Assembly: GCF_026745355.1 (NCBI RefSeq)
Contig: NC_079208.1
Span: forward strand, 20,961,398-21,025,397
Length of the DNA stretch: 64,000 nt
DNA from: Beta vulgaris subsp. vulgaris
Lineage: Eukaryota > Streptophyta > Magnoliopsida > Caryophyllales > Amaranthaceae
Direction: 5' to 3'
The translations under genes were made by a program, and so were the position numbers. Positions 45,597-59,365 of the stretch are shown here, in pieces (position 1 is the first letter of the stretch; every line of letters starts with the position of its first letter). The notes under the pieces are model-generated. The model worked only from the letters and a program-made list of their open reading frames with translations. It was not told the origin of the DNA and made no database searches.

Positions 45597-46917
45597 AATT
45601 GTTTCTGGCAGAGCACGTTGGACAGCAGGATGGAAGAAGTGATGCTTCTAATCATGGTGTTAGTGAAGGAATTCATTCTGGTAAAGTTCCTGGTAATGAA
45701 GGAACTGATGCTGCTAAACAAGTTGTAACAAAAGAACTAGCAAAAGGCAAGAAGAGGGTAAAAGGCGTAGGTCTGAATGATACCTTGCAATCTCTGAAGA
45801 AGAGGAAAATATCCACTGATGCTTAAGAAAAGACGGTAAACCCGTTCAAAACTAATTGTTGTGGTAAAAGGCTTTGTGAGTTGAATGAAGTTTTTAGTTT
45901 TGAGCAGAAAAAAGCTGTTACTTAAATTAGTTTTGGATCTTTGTTGGATTTAAAGATTTCCAAGACTAATAATGCTTTGAGTGGATGCTTGGTGGAGAGG
46001 TTTGATGGTGGTTCGGGGATGTTTAAGGATGGTTATGGAAAAGAGTTCAGGGTGAACCAATTTGATGTGTATGATGTGTTTCAGTTCCCTATAGTTGAAG
46101 GAGAGGGTGTAGTGGATGTGTCTAGGGGACCTAATGTGGAGAATCCGCATTTTGAGTTAAAAGCAAATTGGAGGGAGTACTTTGGAGTTGATCGGGAGAA
46201 AGGTTAGATTCCTTTGAGTGTTGTTTATTCTGAGTTAAAGAAGTTAGTTGATGGTGGGGAGGTTTTAAAAAGTTTTATGTGTTATTTGCCTTTTCTTCTT
46301 TTTTAGCTCCAGTTGCAAATAACACACTTGATTTGAGGCTTGTTCTTGTTGTAAATGAGGTTAGGAAATTCCTCGTTTCAATTGGTGTAAATATATTTTA
46401 GGTAGGTTGCTGTATGCAAATGTTTTGTTCAAGAATTCAATGTGGTCTAAAGTTGTTCGGCACATTATACTGGTTGTACAATTTTATTGCGGTTGATTTA
46501 CTTCCATCACCTACAGATTGGTTATGGGGTGCCTCCAACTCGACTGCCTTTATTGGCTCATTGGGATAATGAGTCAATCTCCAAGAGAATTCGTCGTGAA
46601 GTATTATGTGATAAGTTTGGCAGTGGTTTGCTTGATGAAACTTATCCAATAAGTGCCAAGTTTTACTTCACTAGTGATGGGCAAGTTGATTTCAGCCGGA
46701 TGAAGCCGGTTCAAAAAAAATCGAAGTTCAGTATGTACCACGTCCTGTATTGAGTGATGATACAAGAAGTGGTGGAAGTAGTGGTAGTGATGTAACAAAG
46801 AAGGCTGCGCCCAAGAGGAAGGTGAAGGGCAAGCTTCATATTCAGTTTGAGCTTCCACCAGAAAGTCTCACTGATGAAGAAATTACTGCTCAAGCTAGAG
46901 ATGTAAGTTCAAATTTT

Positions 46918-47450
46918 TGATATAGTAGAGTTTTGAGTGATATAGTCTGGTTATATGTGATATAGTGTGGTTTTAGGTGATTGTATGGTTATGTGATGCT
47001 GGTATGTGATATTATGTTTTTATTTGATATAGTGGTGTTGTATTTGATATAGTGTATTTTAGATTGATATAGTGTTGGTTTATATGATATAGTGTATGTA
47101 TGTGGTTTAGTGTGTGGTTTTATATTTGATAGTTGTAAAAATTGAATAATGGTCGTTTTGATATAGTGTAGTTTTGAATGAAAATGATATAGTGTGCATT
47201 AAAATGATATAGTGTGCGTGAAAATGATAGTGTGCGTGAAAATGATATAGTGTATGTTAAAATGATATAGTGTATGTTAAAATGATATAGTGTGTTTTTG
47301 GATAGTGTATATTGATATGATATAGTGTATGTTAAAATGATATAGTATATGTTAAAATGATATTATGTTAGTGTTGTGTTAGTGTTTTTGGCTATGATAG
47401 TTGTAAAAATTGAATAATGTCTGTTTTGATATAGTGTTTTTGGCTATGAT
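46918..47450 (+). repeat. GATATAGTG minisatellite, second array
   Basis: This array fills the intron between 46902 and 47459. It uses the same 20-bp unit and orientation as the first, mixed with variants. The segment 'tatgttagtgttgtgttagtgttttnggctatgat' also occurs in both the first and second arrays. Confidence 0.9.
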
Positions 47451-48542
47451 TTTTGTAGGAGCTTCATGCTATGTGGTTGCTGTGGAAGAGGGATTTGGAA
47501 GCTGTCTCTCATTGCCACATAGATTCGGTAAAGAGTTGGAAGGACTCTTATGTGGCTGGCAATCCTCCTGATAATCCTTCCAAAGATGATCTTGACAAAA
47601 TTTTATGAAGTTCAATTTATCAAAAGTACTTTGATGAAATGGTATCAATTGCATATGTTATGAAGGATTTGCCAGCTGGTTGGGAAGAAGTGTCTAATCC
47701 TTCTACTACTGCATTCCCTAGCTTTACAGTGACTCAAATGAGTCAGAAGTCCAATGATATGATCAACAAAGTTGTCAATAGCGTTTTTTATGATGCAAGT
47801 GACAACATGTCTGTGGAGGAAAATACATGGACTGTTTTCCCAGATGTTTTGTCTTGGGGTCCAGCCAAGTCAACTCTAAGGCTGGATGAATATGCAGTTG
47901 AGGGTCCTTTCACCACTTTCTAAGATGATGAAAGATTTTGAAGATGTGATGCAAGATCTTCTAATATTTTTAAGGGAGGCTGTTGATTATTGTTCTGAAA
48001 ATCAACATCCTTTAGATGGGAGGTAAATTTTTGACTGAAATTTGTTTAATGTATTGTTTTTATTGAAAATATTCTTACAATGTGTTCCTATTGCAGTGAA
48101 GAGATCTTTCAGCTGGATGAAGTCTTCTTCTCTATACCTCGGATGAGATTTGGACGATTGCTACTGAGACTGAGATGTTTGAATCGGTTTTAGATAATTG
48201 GGCAAGAATGTTGAATATCAACGAACTCAATCTCTCTTCTCCTTGAAAAAAGTTTTACTTTACTTCTTCTCATTGTGTAAGAACTTTTTTTAATATATTT
48301 TTATGTTTTAAATTCTTATCTTTGCATGCATTATTCATCATAAGAGTCTTATGTTGCACGCTGTATTATTCCATGTGCTTGAAGATGAAACTGATGCTAA
48401 ACGCATTGATGATTTGATCGCATGTTGGAAGTTTCAAATTAAAGACCTGAATAACATTTTAAAATTGGCTGGTGTTGAATTGGTGAGACAAATTCGTTTT
48501 TGAAATTATGATGAAGGCATTTCTTAGTATAAATTGACAAAT

Positions 48543-48930
48543 ATATAGTGTGTTTGTATATGATATAGTGTTTTTAGATATCATATAGTGAATTTGTTTA
48601 TGATATAGTGTGTGTTAAAATGATATAGTGTGCGTTAAAATGATATAGTGTATGTTAAAATGATATAGTGTGCGTTAAAATGATATAGTGTATGTTAAAA
48701 TGATATAGTGTATGTTAAAATGATATAGTGTGTTAAAATGATATAGTATATGTTAAAATGATATTGTGTATTTTTGGATAATGTATATTGATATGATATA
48801 GTGTATGTTAAAATGATATAGTGAATGTTAAAATAATATAGTATATGTTAAAATGATATAGTGTATGTTAAAATGATATAGTATATGTTAAAATGATATA
48901 GTGTTTTTGGATTTGTATATGATATAGTGT
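48543..48930 (+). repeat. GATATAGTG minisatellite, third array
   Basis: Located in the intron between 48482 and 48957, directly before the exon that codes for the protease core. About 15 units of the same 20-bp repeat in the same orientation. Confidence 0.92.
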
Positions 48931-49335
48931 AGTTTATTCTTCTTTTCATTTTGCAGGTTTTTTTCCCTATTTTGCTGAAAGGAGGTAATCATTTTGTCCT
49001 GTTTGTGCTGGACACAAAGAAAAGGACTGTTTTTTTTATTGATAATAAGATTTGGGATGATGATGAGGAATATAAGAAAATGATGGAGACTCTCAGTTCA
49101 ATCATTGCTGATGGAGTTTCAAGTCTTTTCCAACATTATAAAATCCCACAATCTCAAGGTGATGATATGGGTTTATGGAGAATGACATAAGTCAAACGAA
49201 GCTGGGAAAAAGGTGCATATGATTTGGATTGTGGTGTGTACATACTTGTCCATATGCTACTTTTTGAAGGCTCAGAAGAGTTTGAATGCCCATATTTGAA
49301 TGATGTAAGTTTAATATAATTATTTTTAACTGAGT

Positions 49336-49340
<5 letters not shown>

Positions 49341-49419
<79 letters not shown>

Positions 49420-49420
49420 T
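49341..49420. repeat. (AT)n microsatellite in a ULP1 gene intron
   Basis: About 80 bp of TA repeat with one phase break, in the intron 49305-49444. Confidence 0.9.
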
Positions 49421-50846
49421 CTTACTTATTTAATTTATTTTCAGGAGAAGATTAGGAAAGCAGCAAGAGTCTCCTTGTGTGGTTGTATGATTTATTCTGA
49501 TCTGAGACTAGTAGAATAAATGCTTATTGCTGCCGTCAAAAAGTGGCCTATTGCTGCGGTTTTTGGCGCGCAACAATTAAAGAGGCAGCAATAGGTAATT
49601 TTTTTTTTGAGGGGGGCAGCAATAGGTAATAATTATATTGTTGGGGTTTTAAACCGCAGCAATATCTACAAATATTGCTGTGGTTTTTGGCCCAAAACCG
49701 CAGTAATAGGTCCTGGTAACCAAAAAAAAAAATTTTTTGAAAGATTAAAATCAGGCAACAAACCAATCCACTATAAAGTGCACAACAACATCTCAAAATG
49801 AAGGATGAAAATAAATTTGTTTATTAGATCTTATGGCAACTTAAATTTTAGTTACAATGACTATTACTAAAAGGAAAAAAAAACAAAAAATATACTAAAA
49901 AAATCCTAAAATAAAAATTCTACAGATCTTAAATAACTAAAGAAACGGAAAAAGGTAAAAAAAAAATAGAACCCAAAAAACGGATGAAACCTAAAAAACA
50001 GAAAGTATGAAACCTAAGAAAAAAAAAGCGAGTGTTGAAATCAAACAAATCCAAAAAATAAAGGAAACAAAATAAATCTAAACCACCGGCACCATCCGTA
50101 CGTCGTCCTTGTCGTCGGCCACCAACCAAAAGTTCGATGTGCGTGCAGTTCGAAAAAATCGCTGCGAACGAAGAGTTGTCGCCGGCAACTAACCAACCGA
50201 AACTACCCTCGCGCCCAGATCTGAACTCGTTGCGAGAGAAGACGAACAAATCGAGGATAGTGGACGAACGACGAGTAGAGTGAACGAACGACGAGTAGAG
50301 CGAGGGTGACGAAAGAACGACGAGTAGAGCGAGGGTGACGAACGAACGAGTGAACGGCGACGAACGAGTAGAGCCGGTGGATCTGTTGCGTCGAGTAGAT
50401 CTGGAGCGAGAGAGCATAGTGAGGGTTTGAGAGGAGAGAGGAGAGGTTAAGAAAAACGGCCGGCTGAGGGTTTGAGAGGAGAGAGAGGACGCTGAGGGTT
50501 AGAGGAGAGAGAGGAGAGAGAGGAAGCTGAGGGTTAGAAAAGAGAGGAGAGAGGAGTGAGGAGAGGTTGAGAGAAACGGCTGAGTTAGAGGAGATGCAAC
50601 AATAAAAACCCTACTTATGACCCCGCATGTGTTTATATATACTTGTGTTTTTCATTTTTTTTATGGTATTGCTGCGGTTTCTGGGAAAAACCGCAGCAAT
50701 ATATTAAAATATTATTATTTTAATATATTACTGCGGTTTTTCCCAAAAACTGCAGCAATATTTCTGGTCAAATAGTCAATTTTTTTTCAAAAATTTTCCT
50801 TTTAATTCCATAATGCTGCGGTTTCAGACCGAAACCGCAACAATAT

Positions 50847-51982
50847 TATTAGTCTTGGACGAACACTTAAGCAACGACAAGAGGGGTGGTGAATTGTAGT
50901 TGGAGAGATTTTCAAACTTTTTGCGGAAATAAAAGAATGATTGAATAAGAAAGAAATAATTGCATGAAATAAGAAAGAACTAGGAACACGAGATTTTTAC
51001 AAGGAAAACTTCCTAGGCCCAATAGGAAGAAAAACCTTGACCACGAGGGATTTTGACTCAATTTTCTTTAATAACTTTAGGCCAAAAGACTCTCTTTTGT
51101 ACAACCTAAACTCGGACCAACTCTGTTCCTCTAGGAATTGGTTCCCAGTCAGCCTGTTCCCCCTGAACAGTTGACTTCTCCCTTGACTTCACTCGAAGTC
51201 TTTTCTCTTTCTCTCTTCTCTTTCTCTTCTCTTCTCTCAAAATGATTACAGACTTAGATTCACTCAACCCAATCTATAATACATCAATTTCTAAGAAGAA
51301 GAAAATCGAATGTACTTTCACTAAGAATATTACATAAAATTCTGAAAGTATATATCTAATAAGATCATTACAAAACTCTATTTGTAGGGACCTTTCTTCT
51401 CGAGTTTTCTCCACGATCTTCTCCAAGATCTTCTCCATGATCACACGTAGCTTCAGCCACTTCTCCACATTATGTTGTGTTAATTTCCTTGGCAGTTGGG
51501 CTTCCTTAAACTAGCCACTTCTCCACGTTCACACGCCTTATAAATAGATTAGGTTGTTGTGGTTCCTAAAATGTAGGAACTACCTCAACGATCTATTTTA
51601 AGCGCTTGCTTAGGTTAGTGTTTGCGGCTCCTAGATTGTAGGAAAACCAAAAATGCTGCACACACTAACTAAACAAATATTATGGAACTTAATATATTAA
51701 ATTTGTTACTCCATAATATTAACTGAATACACAAATAAGTATTAACAACTTAATCTTGATTAAACTCCTAATCAATTCTTCATAAGTTATTTAACATGTT
51801 ATTCTGAATCTAAAATAAATAAACTAATTAAAACTAAAAGAATAATCTAACAAAATAAAATAAACAAAACAGGAAAAATAAATCTAAAACACATGAAATT
51901 ACTTCTAACATAATAAACTAAAAACTGGACTAAAATCACGTAAACTTTAATTATATGTCATTATCAAAATAGTGAAATAACA
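50847..51982 (-). repeat. SIRE 3' LTR (1136 bp)
   Basis: On the minus strand it begins TGTTATTTCACTATTTTGAT and ends GACTAATA, where the final CA is mutated to TA. It differs from the partner LTR mainly by single-base insertions and deletions. Confidence 0.93.
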
Positions 51983-54480
51983 ATATTCTCCCTTTTTTAT
52001 CATGACAAATAATTAAAAAAAAAAAATTATGTTTTTATGTTTTTGTAAAAAAATCTAAAGAATCTAAAGACTAAGAAAATAAAATACACAAACTATACAC
52101 AACCTAACTTAATTAAAACTCTACTGAGACTGGGAACAGGATCAGACTTGACTGGGAACAGGAATGAGAAAAATATGCATAGGAACTAAGATAAAAAAAT
52201 TTTAGACACTCATATCTCTTCCCCCTTTGTCATTATCAAAACCAAGATTGTACCTGCAGCACTAGAGAGTCAACAGTCTAGGCAACAAGCAAGTTGCTCA
52301 AACATACATCTCATAATATTAGCCATCCAAACACACAAACAAAATAGGCATGCAGAAAGCAACATTATAGACACAAAATTACGCAATATGCAGAGTAAGG
52401 CAAAAGAAAGTGAAGAAATTAAAGAAAAATTAAAAGTACTTCATGTGTCTCAGAAGGACACAAGAAGAGAAATCCAAAAGATTGTTTAATAATTACAGCC
52501 ACAAAAAAAACTTGTTCAATTGTTCCAAAGTTAAGAGAAGTTAGGGTTTGGTTCTTTTGAAGAGAGAGGAGACCACATAATCTATCTTGGACAGCACACC
52601 ATCCACCTTGTTTCCGATCCCAGTATCAGCATTCTTGATTGCAAGCATTTGTTGTTGCTGCAGAGTCCAGAACATTGACGTAGCTTCAATGCATTGATCC
52701 TGGTGTGAGAAGGGTCAAGGAGTCCTGAATTTCCCAGTAGCTTGTTAAGCCCAGTTGTAGACAGCAACGGAAAATCCACACAGTAGAAGGAAGGATCAGA
52801 ATCTAGGTGAATAAATATGTGTCACCTTGATCCTGCTCCTTCGGACTTGGACCCAGCCAACCTTTGGCTCTTCCTACAGACCCATGGAACCCCTTCTTCA
52901 TCCAACTTCCTCTTCTACCCACTTCAACCTTTACAGGAGTTTCTTCTCTCTCAAAATCTATCTTCCCATTTACCAACCTCAACTACCTAGTCAGAGTTCT
53001 TTTGTAAGATAATTTTCTGCTCAAGAGAAAAGAGGGACTAGGAGGCAGTTTAACTTTGCATTGTTTGAAACAGAGGAAAGAAGATTTCCATAACCCACTT
53101 TGGTGTTATGGGTAATGTAGTGAGAGAGATGTGAAATTATCAAGGAGGGAAGGTTAATTTTTATGTTTTCAGCAAGACAGTACATAATGGAAAGATCCAT
53201 TAGACTTGCTGGGTTCTTTTAGGAACGGGTAAAATGAAACGCCAAACCAATTGAAATACAGCTTATGAAATGGAGACAATTCTTTTTGATCTAAAGATAA
53301 AGCATTGAATTGCGTTAAAGAAAGCAAGAATTTGAGCATTGAAACTCCATTTATGTTCAACTTAGCCCTACCCTTAATGTAGTCCTTGTAACCCTCATTC
53401 GGAACATCAAACCATTCCCCCAGTTTCTTCTCAGTGATGGTAACTACAGACCCATTGACAATTGACACACAAACACCCTCAGTTATGGTAAACCCAGAAC
53501 AAAAAGCTTTCATCTCTTTTCATAAAGACCCTCATCTATGCTAACAATTTTTAACACATTTCTGAAATTTCAAAATTTTCAATAACTCATTCCACTTAGA
53601 CTTTTTGCACCATGCAACATCTACACAAAAGCCCACAAGAAATTGTGAAGATTTTGTTTTCTTACCTCGTTTGTAGGTACAGTAATTCTTGTTCTTGATC
53701 GCTTTCAATCTCGTTTTCACCTTCTTCCTTTTTCGGAGAGAGAAAACAGGAGCAGAGGATGCCGATTTTGACCCGGTAGAATCTGCTTGTTCTTGGATGA
53801 TTCTTGAGCACTTAATTCATCATGGGATGGTGTTTTCTCTCTTGGAAAATTCTCATGATCACCGGAATTTTGAGTTTTGGAAGACATGGTGACAGAGTTT
53901 TGGTGTGAGGTTGAAGATGAGAAAGGAGAGAGAGAGAGAAATGAGTTGATGTGAGAGGGAAATTATGAGGGGTCAGTGATGTGATGTGTTGGGTTTATAA
54001 TGTAATCATGATACCGTGTGAAATAGGAATGGAGAGTTAGGTTTAATGAAATGGTTTATGGGTTTTTGGAAGGCAATTAATGGAGTTTCTTCATTTAACT
54101 TAGATTAATTGAACACGTAATAGTGGCCATAATTCAGATTAATATTTTTAATTTTGGACGGAAAGGTGTGAAAAAGAGAAACAAGGAAATTTGGAGGAAA
54201 TTAGAAAATGGAAAAAATAAAAATTTACTCTTGCATATGATAAAAATGTGTCCATAATATACAAACTACATACGTACCAAATATGTGCAAGGACACTAAG
54301 GGTAATATTCAGAGACATATGTGAGTCCTTATACTTGACCCTAGGTGTATGAAATTTAATTCATGAAGTTGCAGGACAACTTAGTAAGAAACAATTTGGG
54401 GGAATCAACATCATGTGTACATTTAAACAATTTTTATCATTCCTAGTTCCAAGCGTATCTTTTCAAACCTCTCCCTAGAT
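51983..54480 (-). pseudogene. SIRE region downstream of pol with env-like ORF remnant
   Basis: A minus-strand ATG at 53889 (MSSKTQNSGDHENF…) opens about 57 codons ending in a basic stretch and a stop. Further on, at 53513-53169, an ORF of 114 codons (…KKLGEWFDVPNEGYKDYIKG…) resembles a domain found in plant retrotransposon 'putative transposon' proteins. It may be the env-like ORF characteristic of SIRE elements. The rest, to 51983, is A/T-rich with no gene. The reading frame is broken and its function is not established. Confidence 0.5.
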
Positions 54481-57400
54481 AGAGGTTTAGTCAATAGTCA
54501 GCTATTTGATTTTCAGTAGGACAAAAATCAACTTTGACTAATCCCTTCTCTACATTGTCTTTTAGGAAATGATGTCTAATGTGAATATGCTTGACTCTAG
54601 AGTGATGAACTGGATCCTTGGAAATGCAAATAGCACTAGTGTTATCACAGAATATAGGAACACACTTAAATTTTATGCCAAAGTCACGTACCTGTTGCTT
54701 GATCCATAATACCTGAGAGACATGCAGCAGCTGCCACGTATTCAGCTTCTCTGTGGAAAGAGCAACAGTTTTTGTTTCTTTGAGCTCCAAGAAACCAAGC
54801 TTGATCCTAGGAACTGGATAATACCCGATGTGCTTTTGCGATTCACCAAGTCTCCAGCATAGTCAGCATCGGAATAGCTTACTAGATCAAAGATGTCACT
54901 TCGAGGATAGAACAAACAAAGATCATCACTTCCTTTCAAATATCTAAGAATCCTTTTGACAGCTGTCAAATGGATTCCTTAGGATTTGATTGGAATCTTA
55001 GCACATAAACCAACACTAAAGGATATATCAGGCCTACTAGCAGTTAGATAAAGTAAGGAACCAATCATACCTCTATAGAGTTTCTGATCTACGGACTTAC
55101 CACTTTGATCCTCATCTAACCTTGTACCTGTTCCTATAGGAGTATGGTTTGATTTTGCTTGATCCAGTCCATATTTTTTCAATAACTCCTTTACGTATTT
55201 TTGTTGATGGATCATTGTTCCTTTTTCAGTTTGCTTGATTTGCAAACCGAGAAAGAAGTTTAACTCTCCATCATTCATTTCAAATTCACTACGCATTAAC
55301 TCAGCAAATTCTTTACAAAGAGATTCGTTAGTTGCACCAAAAATTATATCATCCACATAAATCTGAACCACTAGGATGTCTGTTCCTTTGGATCGAAGGA
55401 ACAGGGTCCTATCAACTTTCCTCGTATAAAGTCATTAGAAAGTAAGAATTTTGAAAGTCTTTCATACCATGATCTAGGAGCTTGCTTAAGCCCATAAAGA
55501 GCTTTATCTAGCTTATAGACATGATTCGGAAGATCCGGGTTTTCAAAACCAGGAGGTTGTTCCACATAGACGTCTTCAATCAAATATCCATTTAAAAAGG
55601 CACATTTGACGTCCATTTGGTACAACCTAAAACCCATGAATGTGCAAAGGCAATCAAAATTCTTATTGCTTCTATTCTAGCTACAGGAGCAAAGGTTTCA
55701 TCAAAGTCAATACCTTCTTGTTGATTGTACCCTTTGGCTACGAGTCTGGCTTTGTTTCTTATGACTGTTCCATGTTCGTCTAGCTTGTTCCTGAAGACCC
55801 ATTTTAGTCCAATCACCTTTTGGTTTTTAGGCTTGGTCTCAAGATGCCAGACCTTGTTCCTCTGGAACTCATTCAGTTCCTCTTGCATGGCGTTTATCCA
55901 GTCAGACTCCAGTAGGGCATCATTGTGATCTCGTGGTTCTGTCATAGACAAAAAGGCATGGAAAGCACATAAATTTTTCAGTTGGGATCTCGTTTGAGTT
56001 CCCTTTTCAATATCACTTACTATTAAATCCAATGGATGGGATTTCAAGTGTTTCCAGGTCTTGGTTCAAATCTTCTTGTCTCTGCTCCTCCAGTTTGAGG
56101 AGCTTCATTCGTCTCTCTACTGGATGAATTTCTGGTGCCTGTTCCTCCTGTATAACAGGATCAGGAACACTATCTCTTCTTCAGAAATATGCTTTTTGTC
56201 GGTTCCTGCAGGTGTTAGTTCCTCATCAATGTTTACTGACTCCTCAATACGAGTCAGTCCTATTTCAAAGTCATTTTCATGACTTGGTTCCTGCAGAGAG
56301 TTAGTTTCATCAAAAATAACATGGACACTTTCCTCAACACACATTGTTCGTTTGTTGTAAACTCTATATGCCTTACTACTTAAAGCATATCCAATAAAAA
56401 CAGCCTCATCGCTTCTAGCATCAAACTTTCCTAAATTGTCTTTACCATTGTTATGTACAAAGCATTACAGCCAAAGATTCTAAAGTATGAGATATTGGTT
56501 TTCTTCCTTTGAGAAGCTCATAAGGGGTCTTCAAGACAATATGGTCTTAGCATGACTCATTGATTATGTAGCATGCCGTATTCACTGCTTCAGCCCAGAA
56601 ATTCTTCGGAAGATTGCTTGCTATGATCATTGTTCTTGCCATGTCCTCCAAAGTGCGATTCTTCCGTTCTACCCACGCCATTGTTGTGGAGTTCTAGGAG
56701 CTGAGAAGTTGTGATCAAGACCTTCATTTCTGCAAAACTCATCAAATTTGGAGTTTTCAAACTCCTTACCATGATCAGAATGCAAGTGCTTAATTTTAAA
56801 ACCACTTATTCTTTGAGTTCTTTTTGCAAAATTAACAAATTCATCAAATGTCTCATCTTTGCTATGGAGAAAAATAACCCAAGTGTATTTTTAAAAATCA
56901 TCAACTATTACACGCACATATCTCTTACCAGATCGACTTTGGATTTGAACAGGGCCACACAAGTCCATATGAATCAATTCAAGGGGACTTTGTGTCCTTA
57001 CCATTTTCTTTGATTTGAACGAGGATCTAACTTGTTTACCTTTTGCACATGGTCCACAAACTTCGTGGTTTGAGACTTTGATAGTTGGTAATCCAACCAC
57101 CAAGTCCTTACCACTTAGCTTTTGGAGTAATGTCATACTTGTGTGACCACATCTTTTATGCCAAAGAAGTGGTTCATTATCGACGGCACTTAAACACGTT
57201 AGATTGTTCCTAGGAACAAGGTTGAGATCAATAATGTAGGTGTTCCCTTTCCTTGTTCCTTCTAGAATTTCGGTACATGTTCCTGCATTACTTACTACAC
57301 AACATTCATCAGTAAAATTTACATTGTTCCCTTTGTCGCAAAATTGAGAAATACTAAGCAAATCAAGTTTTAAACCCTCTACCGGTAACTATGTTACCGG

Positions 57401-57780
57401 TAAGATTGTCTCCGAAGGTCACAATTCCTCCATCATAGGCTGAAAACGAGAGAAATTTCTCTTTATCTCCTGTCATGTTTAGAACAACCGCTATCCAGTA
57501 ACCACAGGTTGTTCCCCCTCACTTTAGCCTGTATCAAAGCAATCAGTCAGTGGTAGGAACCCAGTTTGACTTGGGTTCCTCTGTCGGGCTTGTATTTCTC
57601 TTAACTTTCCAAACTTGTTTAACTAATGGGTGTTCATTTCAATATGTTCTTCTCTGGAGGAACAGTCAGACACTAAGTGTCCAATGTTCCCATAGTAAGA
57701 GCATATTCGGCTGCTTGGAAGATCAACATATTTTTCATTTTGTTTTTCTTCTTGTGATTGAAACCTAACCCACTTCTTCA
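54481..57780 (-). pseudogene. SIRE pol: protease, integrase, reverse transcriptase, RNase H
   Basis: Minus-strand order: a zinc-knuckle-like CSYYGNIGHLVSDC (about 57711-57670) with the second Cys lost; a protease site LDSGCS (about 57494-57477) followed by a small deletion; and integrase from 57361 (LWHKRCGHTSM…CGPC zinc region, then HMDLCGP and HSDHGKEFENSKFD catalytic stretches). The reverse transcriptase spans about 55900-54980, with [44 protein letters not shown] and YVDD (about 55363-55352). RNase H (54969-54491) includes YSDADYAGD and CDNTSAICISKDPVHHSRVKH. At least six frameshifts. An intact protein would cut, integrate and copy the element RNA. Confidence 0.9.
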
Positions 57781-57799
57781 TCCATTTTTATATTTTTGT

Positions 57800-59340
57800 A
57801 TCCACTACTGGATCAGGAAGAGTTTCTTGAAGATTCCATTTTCTCTTTAAGTACCAGATATTTACTCAAAACTTTTTCATGTTCGAATTTTAACTTTTCG
57901 AACTCGGATCTGGTATTTATAGAGGAACTGGTTCCTTCAGGAACGAATAGTTTCAATTCAGCCATTTCCATATTCAAGAAATAATTTTCATTTTTAGCAT
58001 TTTCAAAAGCTTCTCGAATACGTCGGTTTTCATCAAAGACTTCAAAGAATCTTTCCTCAATGTTTGCATTCACTGTTTTAAACCAATTTGAATGCCTTTG
58101 GTGACTTCTAAGGCTTTTTCTAAATTTTTTCTCTAACACAAATGGCCTTGTAGTCATCCAAAGTTTCCAAAAGTATTTTATTAATTGATTCTTTGAAAGT
58201 TCTTTTAACTCTTCTTCAATAACATTTATGTGTACCTTGTTGTTTGGCAAGTCTTCTTCTTCGTCTGTTTTTGCCATGAGACATAAATGAGTGTCTCCTC
58301 TTCTGGTTGTTCCTGCTCCTCGTCTGAATCGGATTCTCCCCAGGCAGCAACCATGACCCTTCTCATATCAACTTTTGAGAAAGGTTTTTGTTGTTCCTTT
58401 CCCTTCTCCTTGTACTTTCCTTTGCTCTTTTCATTTTCCCAGAGAGGGCATTCCTTTATAAAGTGATCCGGACTTCCACACTTGTGACAGCTTAACTTTC
58501 CTGGCTTTTTCAAGTTCTTCCCTTTGTAGTTTTGTTGAAGAACTTTTTGAATCTTTTCACGATCAGTGCTGCCTCTTCATCATCAGTTTCTGAATCCTCC
58601 AATCATCGGACTTGAGAGCCAAGCCTTAGGCTATTAGAGTCAACTTCATGAGTTCCTAGATGGATTTCATGATGTCAACAAGGAACCGGAAAGTCTCGAT
58701 ATTGAATGTGGTGAAATCTTTTGTTTCAAGCAGGGCAGTGACCTTTGCCATCCATTTTTCATCCTGAGGAAGACTTCGTAGAACTTTTCGTACTTGTTCC
58801 TCGAGTGATGATCTTTCCTAGAGATTCAAGTTCATTATTGATGTTGGAGAACTTGTGAGCATCTCTTGAACAGACTCCTTAGGCTTCATTTGAAATAGCT
58901 CATATTTGTGCATGAGCATGTCAATCTTTGATCTCTTGACTTCGTTTGTTCCTTCGTGAGTAACTTGAAGAAGTTCCCACATTTGCTTGGCTGATTTGCA
59001 TCCCATGATTCGATTGTGTTCATGGGGACCAAGACCACAGTGGAGAATCTTTTGGCCAAGTTATTCATCTCCATCTTGTCGAAGTCATCTTTATCATATT
59101 TGGAGAGGGCTTGGGATTCTTCACCTTTTTCATTTTTCTCTGTGACTTCGAAGTCACCAATCTCTATTACTCTCCAAACTTGATAATTTTCGGCCTTGAT
59201 AAATATTTCCATACGATTCTTCCAGTATGGATAATACTTGCCATTAAACATGGGGACGCTGAGTTGAGTAACCTTCTTCCAATCTTTCTCCTGATGTGTT
59301 CATCGTTTCCAGAACTAGCTCCTCAGTGTTAACTGATTTT
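57800..59340 (-). pseudogene. SIRE gag
   Basis: The minus-strand gag starts near 59251 (MFNGKYYPYWKNRMEIFIKAENYQVW), with the UBN2-type core following to about 58700 in changing frames (CKSAKQMWELLQVTHEGTNEV). A CCHC knuckle, CHKCGSPDHFIKEC, is at about 58489-58448, then an acidic stretch and a coiled-coil-like region (58277-57813). The gag is closely related to the gag at 39823-41121 (compare the knuckle and the THEGTNEVKRSKI motif). Confidence 0.88.
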
Positions 59341-59365
59341 GGAGGAACTAGGCTCTGATACCAAT

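Noticed and set aside
49929..50417. 162-codon Ser/Phe/Arg-rich minus-strand ORF in the CACTA element
   Set aside because: Low-complexity GACGAACGA-type repeats generate it; no transposase or known domain.
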